Source: Prorocentrum cordatum (taxonomy: Eukaryota > Sar > Dinophyceae > Prorocentrales > Prorocentraceae). From it: 64,000 bases of DNA. The notes beneath the pieces were generated by a model. It did not search any database and was not told the DNA's origin. It saw only the letters and a program-made list of their open reading frames with translations. The stretch spans positions 304,001 through 368,000 of the forward strand of contig CAUYUJ010001703.1 in assembly GCA_963575745.1 (NCBI GenBank). The letters run 5' to 3'. Within the stretch, counting starts at the first letter, position 1; each line of letters opens with the position of its first letter. Made by a program: the position numbers and the translations under genes. Below are positions 56,785 to 64,000 of this stretch, one piece after another.

Positions 56785-56965
56785 AGGTTGGCGGCGCGCA
56801 AAGAGGGGTAGAGGGAGGGGAGGGGAGCTTCTTGGAAGGAGGCTGCTTCTTAGAAGGCGCTGGCCTCGCATCTATAGGGAAGGGCCGCGCCTTCTCATGA
56901 GCAGGGGTGCTTCTAAGAAGCACCACAACCCTTCCCCCCAAGCCCCCTCTTGGCAAGGAAGTGGC
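56785..56965. repeat. Foldback element 6, copy 3
   Basis: GCGCAAAGAGGGGTAGAGGG, GCTTCTTAGAAGGCGCTGGC, AGCAGGGGTGCTTCTAAGAA GC and CCCCCAAGCCCCCTCTTGGC. Outer AAGAGGGG/CCCCTCTT and inner CTTCTTAGAAG words are self-complementary. Confidence 0.7.
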
Positions 56966-57303
56966 CGACAAGGAGTGGCAAGCAGGAAGAGCAGAAAGGG
57001 CAGGCAGGAAGGGCGATTCCAGAAAGGTCGACTACACGCAAGAGTGACCCTGGGTAAGAGTGACCTCTCGTGCGCGGCTTTTTGGGGGGGCCTGGGCGTT
57101 TTTTGTTTCCAACTTCCATTCAGCAACACATGCTTCAAGAATTTCTGGCTCCCGTTTTTTTTGTCGTTCCAAGGTCTCCGCGGCGATGGCTTGCTGATCG
57201 TTGCCATCGTCAATCCAAAGGGACGCTTGTTTGTTTTGTAAGTTCCAACTTCGTTTATTCACCTTTCCCAGGTATGCCTCGCAACGTGCTGTGTTTCATC
57301 CGG

Positions 57304-57390
57304 TATTGACAGGCAACTCACGATAAGAGCTCGACACGCTCTCTTCAAAAGGCTTCTCTGAGCTCTCATCGAGCGTTGCCTGTCAATCGC
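57304..57390. repeat. Small foldback, GACAGGCAAC ends
   Basis: Left ATTGACAGGCAACTCACGAT AAGAGCTCGA, right GAGCTCTCATCGAGCGTTGC CTGTCAAT. A related half copy (CGACAAGAGCTCGACGCTCT then CTTCTCTG) lies at 57628-57665. Confidence 0.7.
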
Positions 57391-57834
57391 TGTCCGATCC
57401 CGTGCGCGTCAGAGCCGGAGACACCGTCGGTGTCATAACTGCGGTGTCGGCGTCGTAACGGCGGCCTCAGCGGCGGCGGCGACATCCTCAATGTTTCCGC
57501 TTCCCCTGGGCCAAGGGTCGACGTTGCCTGGTTGAGACCGTTTGCAATACGTTTCCAATGCGTTTTCAACGCGTTTCCAACCTCCCATTCCGGTGGGTCG
57601 GACAGCGACTGACATGTAACGCACGACAAGAGCTCGACGCTCTCTCCAAACAGCTTCTCTGTTGCACCTCCTGCCCGCTGCGGCCGCCACCTTCCTCCTA
57701 TGCTGTCTGGTGCTACTACTGTCTGTTGCTACTGCCTGCTGCTACTAGTCGCTGCTGCTGATGCACGCTGCGCCGCCCGCCCAGTATTCATTATCATCGG
57801 CACTCTCGTTTTGTGTCGCTTGCTCACCAACCCC

Positions 57835-58019
57835 TTGTTTAAATAGTTTCCAAGGGGCCGTTTCCTTACCGCTTCAGGCTTGCGCCGACTCGTTTAAAAA
57901 CAGTTTTCAACTGATCGCGCGGAAACGTTTCTTGATAGTTTCCAGGGTCCGTGTTTTAATCGTTTCCAGGTGCCCGCTCTTGGCTCACAAGACACCAAAG
58001 CTGGAAACTATTTAAACAA
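57835..58019. repeat. Foldback element 4, 185 bp with perfect 17 bp ends
   Basis: 57835-57851 is TTGTTTAAATAGTTTCC and 58003-58019 is its exact reverse complement. The centre carries further GTTTAAAA, GTTTTCAAC, GGAAACGTTT and AGTTTCCAG words, so it is rich in the same motif in both senses. The structure is that of a MITE. Confidence 0.85.
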
Positions 58020-58051
58020 CGCCTAAGGCACTTCCAAGACACACTAAGATG

Positions 58052-58185
58052 AGGCAAGGGCCTTGGAGGGCCATGTTGGCATTTTTCAAAGGAGGTTGGC
58101 CAGCGAAAGTCGCAAAGGATGGGTCGAAGGGAAAGGACGCAAGGGTAACCTTGGAAAATTGCTCATCCTCACTGTGCGGGTTGAC
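58052..58185 (+). repeat. Dispersed repeat C, copy 2
   Basis: AAGGGCCTTGGAGGGCCATG, AGCGAAAGTCGCAAAGGATG, AACCTTGGAAAATTGCTCAT and TGCGGGTTGACTG align with 18820-18960. It directly follows foldback element 4. Confidence 0.7.
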
Positions 58186-58576
58186 TGTGCTCCTGGAGTG
58201 TCTCTCGACTCCTTTTGGCCTCGCTGGCCTCGAGGATCGACGGGAGGGAGGCTCGGGGCAGCCCTCACCAACGCAACATTCTTTCACTCCGGCGGCTCTC
58301 GCTCCGCCTCCCGAGCACCTGGGCGGAGCTCCGGAGGCTTCGCCCTGCGGCTGCCGATCGGAGCCCGCGTGGGCGCCCCGTGCGCCGGCTGGGCCCGCGG
58401 AGGCTTGGCGGCCCGCGGGAGACTCGTGGGCGCCCCCACGCTCTGCCCCGGCCTGCGGAGGCCTCGGCCCGCAGCAGCCCGCGGGGCGACCCCCCCCCGT
58501 GGAAGCGCCCCGTCCGCCGGCAGGGGCCGTCGCCCGGTGGCCGCCCCATGGGCCTCCACGCGGGGTCCGCCGTCAG

Positions 58577-58746
58577 ATCGGGTGCTGCTAGAAGTACCCC
58601 TGGCCCAAGGTGCGCCCAGCATCCTCAGGGTGGCCCGGACGGCCTCAAGGGCACCCCTCGCGAGGGCCAGGGGGCCCCAGGGGCTCCAGAATGGAGCGGA
58701 AAGCTGGGGGCACCTTGGGCCAGGGGCACTTCTAGCAACACCCGAT
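58577..58746. repeat. Foldback element 5, 170 bp with 44 bp arms
   Basis: Arms 58577-58620 and 58703-58746 are reverse complements with 3 mismatches in 44 (ATCGGGTGCTGCTAGAAGTA against ATCGGGTGTTGCTAGAAGTG at the outer end). The 82 bp centre is unique in the window. Confidence 0.9.
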
Positions 58747-58789
58747 TAGAGGCCTCCTAGATGGGGTCCGAGCAGATGGCGTCGGAGGA

Positions 58790-58920
58790 TCTCACCGCAT
58801 CGCCAATACATCGGCGATGCGCTGGCGGCATCGGCGACGCATCAGCGACGTCGGCGTGGAGAAAATTGGGCCCAACATCGAGCCGCATCGCCGATGCATC
58901 GGCGATGCGGCACGATCCTC
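58790..58920. repeat. GCATCGCCGATGCATCGGCGATGC palindromes, second cluster
   Basis: A core variant at 58795-58820 (CCGCATCGCCAATACATCGG) and a perfect one at 58883-58910, with the same TCGGAGGAT lead-in as the cluster at 53.1 kb. Confidence 0.8.
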
Positions 58921-59156
58921 CGACCCCATCTACTCGGACCCCCATCTAGGTGGCCCAGAGCCGTGGACCCCTTCTGCTTCGGAATAGAATATAAGACTCA
59001 CCATCCCTGCCAAGGCCGGGAGTACTTGGTCTGTTCGTCATGGAAACGCTCATCATGACTCTGCAAGACGGCTCATCTGAATTGCCAACTACGTACGACA
59101 ATCCCTAACCAACCAGTATCGAACCCCCTGGCACTTCTGTCAAATAATCCGCTATC

Positions 59157-59549
59157 GTGGCGCAAGACACTGAACGGTCGTCCGCCCCCTCCGCCTCCCC
59201 CCTCCCTCCAAAGACGACGAAGTCGCCACCAGGCGCCGCCGCCGACGACGACGACGACGACGACCACGGCAGCGCTGCCGACGACGACGACGACGACGCC
59301 GACGTCCCTCCTCATGGAACGCCCGACGGCGCACTCCGCGCGGCGCGCGGGACTGGCGTCGCCTTCGAGCCGTCGCCGGCGGCCATCACCTCGGTTGGGG
59401 GGCGGGCCGCCGCTGGCGGCGCTCGCCTCGTGTCCAGAACCAGTGCGGTCAGGACAGGACCAACAGTCACGCCGGGAAGGTTTTCGCTGCTTTTGGCCAC
59501 TGGGGGTCCTCGCCGGGCCCTGGGACCGTCAAAAAACGGCTCAGAATGA
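59157..59549 (+). CDS. Possible exon, disordered acidic protein
   Basis: The plus frame reads AQDTERSSAPSASPLPPKTT, a run of seven Asp, HGSAA, six Asp, then DVPPHGTPDGALRAARGTGV and ends GPRRALGPSKNGSE. Codons end mostly in G or C as in the firmer exons, but the Asp runs are a GAC triplet repeat and there is no ATG (the open frame starts GTG). It could be an internal exon of a disordered nuclear protein, or a by-product of the triplet tract. Confidence 0.3.
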   Translation: MAQDTERSSAPSASPLPPKTTKSPPGAAADDDDDDDHGSAADDDDDDADVPPHGTPDGALRAARGTGVAFEPSPAAITSVGGRAAAGGARLVSRTSAVRTGPTVTPGRFSLLLATGGPRRALGPSKNGSE

Positions 59550-59552
59550 AGA

Positions 59553-59695
59553 GCTCATCCCGGGGGCTGGGTCGGGACCCCTGTGAGTCGACACTGTGAA
59601 CAATTCGTTGCGTTGGGGGTCTAGCTCGTCCCAGGGGCTGGGTCGGGACCCCTGGGAGCCGACACTGTGAACAATTCGTTGCGTTGGGGGTCCAG
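59553..59695 (+). repeat. ~70 bp tandem duplication
   Basis: GGGGCTGGGTCGGGACCCCT, TCGACACTGTGAACAATTCG and TTGCGTTGGGGGTC occur twice in tandem, nearly identical. Confidence 0.85.
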
Positions 59696-59734
59696 AATAC
59701 CACGTCTCCGACGATACGTTTGGAAACTTCAGTC

Positions 59735-60470
59735 GAGACCTCGCGGCTCCCTGGAGGGACTGCGAAGTGCGAAGTGCGAACTGTCGCCACTTTCGTGGGC
59801 TCCTGGGAGGTCCAGCGGAGTGGAGGTCAACGCAGACCCAGCAAAGACCTCGCGGCTCCCTGGGGGGCTGCGAAATGTGGAACTGTCGCCACATTCGTGG
59901 GCTACCGGAAGGTCCAGCGGAGTGTAGGTCAATGCAGAACCAGCCAAGACCTCGAGGCTCCCTGGGGGGCTGCGAAATGTGGAACTCTCGCAACATCTGT
60001 GGGCTCCCAGAAGGTCCAGCTCCTGGGAGGGCCAGCGGAGTGGAGGTCTACGCATAACCATCTGAGACCTCGCGGCTCCCTGGGGGACTGTGACTTTCGC
60101 AACTGTCGCCGCTTTCGTGGGCTCCTGGGAGGACCAGCGGAGTGGGGGTCTACGCATAACCATCTGAGACCTCGCGACTCGCTGAGGGGGCCAAGAAGTG
60201 CGCTACTGTAGGTGGGCTTCTGGGAGGTTCAGCGGAGTGGAGGTCCACGCAGATCCATCTGAGACCTCGCGGCTCCCTGGGCGGCTGCGAAGTGTGGACC
60301 TGTCGCCACTTTCGTAGGCTCCAGGGAGGTCCAACGGAGCGGAGGCCTGCACATATCCGACATATCCATCCGAGACATCGCGGCTCCCTCGGGGGCTGCG
60401 ACGTGCGCAACTGTCGACACCTTCGTGGGCCCCAGCGAGGCACGGCGGAATGCAGGGCAGCGCAGGTCGT
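59735..60470 (+). repeat. ~106 bp tandem repeat E, seven units
   Basis: The GAGACCTCGCGGCTCCCTGG landmark lies at about 59735, 59845, 59947, 60065, 60167, 60262 and 60373 (spacings 95-118). Each unit also has TGCGAAATGTGGAACTGTCG, TTCGTGGGCTCCTGGGAGGT and CCAGCGGAGTGGAGGTC. Diverged inverted copies lie at 21.5-22.4 kb and scraps at 56.1 kb. Confidence 0.9.
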
Positions 60471-60909
60471 GCATATCTGGCAATGTGTTGTGTTGAGTCG
60501 AGCGGCCATACAAATAGTACTTCAGGTACGTCCCAGGTATGTTTGTTTCTAAACGCGATATTTGGAGAAGAAGGAGGAAAACTGAGCCAATCAGTCATGC
60601 CATACTCCGTAGCGCGCGGGCAACACAAACTGACAAGACACACTCGCTGGAGCCTCCGCTTTGCAATTGCGGCGGCGGTGCAGGCAAGATAAGATATGGT
60701 TGCATTTGCAACCGGCTATCTTGGGGGAGCGGGAAGAGGGACGGGGAGGAGGAGGAGGAAGAGCGTGCTTCCTTGCTCACGGCTGTCGGACAAAAATGGA
60801 AGATGAAGGCAGGAGCAGGAGGAAGGGGAGGAAGAAGACAAGGAATAACATACACAAACTATCCCAGTGCGACCCTACCTAGGAGTTGGAGCCCCTAGGA
60901 AAGCAGCAT

Positions 60910-61485
60910 TAGTAGTAACAGTAAAGCTAAGCTAAAGCTAAGCTGCAGCTAAGCTACAGCTAAGCTAAAGCTAAACTAAAGCTAAGATAAAGCTAAGCTA
61001 AAGCTAAGCTAAAACTAACATACAGCTAAGCTAAGCTAAGCTAAAGCTAAGCTAACGCTAAGCTAAAGCTAAGCTACAGCTAAGCTAACTATAAGCTACA
61101 GCTAAGCTAACTAGAAGCTTAAGCTAAGCTAAAGCCAAAGCTAAAGCTAAGCTAAATCTAAGCTAAAGCTAAGCTAAAGCTAAGCTAACGCTAAGCTAAC
61201 GCTAAGCTGCAGCTAAGCTAAAGCTAAGCCAACGCTAAGCTAAAGCTAAGCTAAAGCTAGCTAAAGCTAAGCTAAAGCTAAGCTAAAGCTAAGCTGAAGC
61301 TAAGCTAAAGCTAAGCTAAAGCTAAAGCTAAGCTACAGCTAAAAAAAGCTAAGCTAAAGTTAAGCTACAGCTAAGCTAAAGCTAAGCTAAAGCTAAGCTA
61401 AAGCTAAACTAAAGCTAAGCTAAAGCTAAGCTAAAGCTAAAGCTCAAGCTCAAGCTAAAGCTAAAGCTAAAAGCTAAAGCTAACG
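60910..61485 (+). repeat. AGCTAAGCTAA satellite
   Basis: About 570 bp of 5-6 bp AGCTAA/AGCTA units, mostly as AAGCTAAGCT 11-mers, with single-base variants (GCTACAG, GCTAACG). AGCT is self-complementary, so any two units can pair. Confidence 0.95.
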
Positions 61486-61594
61486 CTCCCAGGGGACTGG
61501 GAGAACCGCGGGGCGGGGACTGGGGGAACCGCCCGGGCGCTGTGCACTGCCCGGCCCCTTTAAGCTAAGAGAGTAAGAACCCTTCTAGGCAGAG

Positions 61595-61815
61595 CCTAGG
61601 TAGGGAACTTGGTGGCTACGAATTTGCGCCAAGCAACTATCAGGAAGGGAGTGCAAGCGCCAAGAACTAAGGGAAAGGACAAATGCGAGGGATGAAAACA
61701 CCAAGAGCGTGTACCTAAAGTGTCCCCGCAGCGTGGCCGAAATACGGTCCACCGAGGCCGTCGAGCGTCGTGCACGAGGCAGGGCAGCGGAAGCAGAGGT
61801 GTACTGCAGCGACAT
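61595..61815 (-). CDS. Possible first exon of a small protein
   Basis: ATG at 61815 opens MSLQYTSASAALPRARRSTA then SVDRISATLRGHF, with G/C-ending codons, and meets a GTACAC donor-like site near 61715. Read through, it gives a hydrophobic LLVFSSLAFVLSLS and a stop. An intron here would run into the AGCTAA satellite. No family. Confidence 0.28.
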
Positions 61816-62337
61816 TGATACATCCTGCAGATTCGTGTCGTGACGACACCGCGGGGATCGTTCAACCTTGAACGATCGGCCGTTTCCGAAGCGTCAGATT
61901 GTTCAACTTCGACCTGTTTGGGTCGCCGCTGGTCGACACGACGCGAACCCATCGCACTCTGCTCCTCCTCCCTCTCCTCATGAACGCAGCGAACGGCCCT
62001 GAGAGGGCGGGGAGCGGCGGAAGGAGAGGCCTCTGGATGCGGGGGGCGCGGAGAGGGGTGGACCACAAGCGACGGGCGGCTCCAGGCAGCGAGAGCAACG
62101 AGCAGGGGGGGAGGGATAGGGCAGCACAGCATTGGAGACTCAGATGGCGCGGTGGTGGATATACGCCTTACGCGGATGGCTGGTGTAAGGTGCCATATCG
62201 GGCGCGGCCTGGCCGACCCCTACCAAACCATCCCCTTCTGTGGCACCATCCTCGTCTTTCGAGCTCCCCCTTGACCGCATACATACGTCTTGGGGCTAGG
62301 CGAGGAGAACGTCACGGGATGGGATGATTTGCAATGG

Positions 62338-62546
62338 GGTCGGGTAGGCCGCCCCTGACCATAGCTCCCGCAGTGGTCGACACAAGCAAAGGAACGGGGG
62401 GGTCGTCGGCACTCAGCGAGGCTCGAAAGCACATGCTGAGACGCCCAACGCAGGCGTCCATCTTTGACACCTTCCGCAGCGAGCCCGCCGCGGGCGCCGA
62501 GCTCATTGCCGAAACAGTGTGGATGGGTCGCGGGTGCATCTTCAGG
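62338..62546 (+). CDS. Possible exon, unknown protein
   Basis: The plus frame reads APAVVDTSKGTGGSSALSEA, RKHMLRRPTQASIFDTFRSE and PAAGAELIAETVWMGRGCIF, a varied composition with G/C-ending codons. It ends at a CTTCAG next to a GGGTCGCGGGTGGGTC minisatellite (62570-62735). The opposite strand is also open but less protein-like. Function unknown. Confidence 0.38.
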
Positions 62547-62569
62547 CGGGTCGACGGGGGAATCGTTGT

Positions 62570-62735
62570 CAGGGTCGCGGGTGGGTCCTGGGTGGGTCCT
62601 GAATGGGGCGTGGCTTGGTCGGGGGTCGGTCGGGGTTGGGTTGAGGGCTCGTTGGGTGGTGGGTCGCGGGGCGGGGCGGTGGGTGGGTCGCGAGGCGGGT
62701 TGGGGGCGGGTTGCGGAGCGGGTCGCGGGTGCACG
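62570..62735 (+). repeat. GGGTCGCGGGTGGGTC minisatellite
   Basis: G-rich 8-10 bp units (GGGTCGCG, GGTGGGTC, GGGTTGGG). Confidence 0.8.
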
Positions 62736-63071
62736 CCATGGGGTCTGAAATGTTAGGCGCAACACAAGCACTCCGACTGCGTCAGTGGTGGCGGCGGCTG
62801 CTCTTGCAATGTCACGCCACCTGGATACCGTCTACTCGTAAAACCGGCAGGCGGCTTACGTGAGATGGGGAGACCGTCCCAGCATTCGCGCAGGCCTACC
62901 ACGAAATATGCCAGATTCAAAAATGATTCAACAGCATATGTCAGCGTTCTGAAAACATTAAAACGATGTGTGCACAACAAAGTTAGCCAGCGTGGACCAC
63001 AACAAATGTGTTTCTAGTACCGTATGGAGTTCAACATGTATTGTGCAATATCGATGCATATCGTTTTCATC

Positions 63072-63290
63072 GGAGGTTGGGGGGTGAGATCGAAGTGGAA
63101 CGGAGGGCCCCCCGACCGGGAAATCGATTTCGGTTTCGTGCTCGTGCGTGCCGTGCGTGCGGGCGAGGCGAAGCTGCGTGGGCGGGCGAGAGGAAAGTCT
63201 CCTGTGGCTGAGGCGCGGCCGCACCACATGATTCTCCACCGGGGCGCGGGGCCGCGCGGTGTCCCGCCGGTGTCCCGGTGGTGTCCTCTG
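63072..63290 (+). repeat. 200 bp repeat D, copy 2
   Basis: GGGGGGTGAGATCGAAGTGG, GACCGGGAAATCGATTTCGG, GCCGTGCGTGCGGGCGAGGC and GGTGTCCCGCCGGTGTCCCG. The distal part (from TGTGGTTGAGGCGCGGCCGC) is repeated once more at 63290-63390, ending in GGTGTCCCGTC tandem units. Confidence 0.9.
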
Positions 63291-63394
63291 TGGTTGAGGC
63301 GCGGCCGCACCAAATGATTTTCCACCGTGGCGCGGGGCCGCGCGGTGTCCCGCCGGTGTCCCGGTGGTGTCCCGTCGGTGTCCCGTCGGTGTCC

Positions 63395-63535
63395 CGATGA
63401 TGATGTTGATGATGATTATGATGATGATGGTGCTGATGATGATGGTGATGATGATGGCGATGATGATGATGATGATGATGATGATGTTGATAATGGTAAT
63501 GATGACGACGATGATGATGATGATGATGACGACGA
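63395..63535. repeat. (GAT)n triplet tract
   Basis: About 140 bp of GATGATGATG with TTG, GTG and ACG interruptions, arising directly at the end of repeat D. Confidence 0.9.
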
Positions 63536-63794
63536 CGTCGATTGTGAGAACGATTGTGATCGGACGTCGCCAGGAGGACGCCGACAGGACGACGCCGCCG
63601 TCGCTGTCGCAACAGTTCTCATCAATTGCATTTGCACCATGTGCAACCCGACAAAGGGAGGGAGAGGAGCCTCAGCAGGCCTCCGAGAAAAAAATCTCCA
63701 GTGGCATCGTCAGGGGAACATTCACCACTGTTGCCGATTGCTCGGGCCCTCCACCCCCCCCCAACCTCCTTATCACTCGCAGGGTGGTCGTATC

Positions 63795-64000
63795 GGAGGT
63801 CGGGGGGTGAGATCGAAGTGGAACGGAGGGCCCCCCGACCGGGAAATCGATTTCGGTTTCGTGTTCGTGCGTGCCGTGCGTGCGGGCGAGGCGAAGCTGC
63901 GTGGGCGGGCGAGAGGAAAGTCTCCTGTGGCTGAAGCGCGGCCGGACCAAATGATTCTCCACCGGGGCGCGGGGCCACGCGGTGTCCCGCCGGTGTCCCG
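63795..64000 (+). repeat. 200 bp repeat D, copy 3 (cut by window end)
   Basis: Over 95% identical by eye to copy 2 across its whole length, with a few substitutions (for example GTTCGTGCG for GCTCGTGCG). The direct spacing of 723 bp from copy 2 suggests a tandem or segmental duplication. Confidence 0.9.

Overview
The window is nuclear DNA of a dinoflagellate. The strongest evidence is on the minus strand at 39131-39173: two tandem copies of the dinoflagellate trans-spliced leader (SL) lie directly upstream of an ATG. This is the known signature of an mRNA that was trans-spliced, reverse transcribed and reinserted in the genome. Supporting evidence is the high G+C, the very low gene density, genes split by short introns full of repeats, G/C-ending codons in the believable exons, and long triplet and minisatellite tracts. 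I cannot name the species.

Layout. 1-5.2 kb: a multi-exon FUSC/ArAE-like membrane transporter gene (minus) next to a 0.5 kb CCT tract. 6-7.9 kb: a minisatellite and unassigned sequence. 7.9-14.1 kb (minus): decayed retroelement material, with an RNase H-like segment, a recurrent retroelement-type C-terminal domain broken by frame changes, and a Pro/Ala-rich gag-like ORF. 14.5-16.1 kb (minus): a gene with signal peptide and membrane segment whose introns carry two dispersed repeat families. 16.1-31.7 kb: almost only repeats, including a 1.4 kb CCT tract, TA, GCC and 11-12 bp minisatellites. 31.8-32.2 kb (minus): a short Cys-rich protein gene with a decayed SL upstream. 32.7-37.4 kb: direct repeats, a 145-170 bp tandem repeat and a 1.1 kb CTGGTCTGG minisatellite. 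38.0-39.2 kb (minus): a polytopic membrane protein gene with the double SL relict and two frame breaks. 40-41 kb: a G-rich tract and a CAT tract. 41.1-42.0 kb (minus): a small membrane-anchored protein gene with one frame break at A7 and a foldback repeat between its exons. 46.4-48.1 kb (minus): a probable multi-exon gene of unknown function. 49-64 kb: mostly foldback elements, tandem repeats and a 560 bp AGCTAAGCTAA satellite, with a few weak candidate exons.

The recognisable genes share no pathway: two multi-pass membrane proteins, one secreted or membrane protein, one Cys-rich protein and small unknowns. What ties the window together is its repeats: at least nine short families (80-220 bp), most with inverted-repeat arms, several lying inside introns. 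This fits intron seeding by small non-autonomous elements (introner-like behaviour) combined with SL-marked mRNA retroposition. Exon limits are read by eye from frame, codon use and AG acceptors and may be off by tens of bases.
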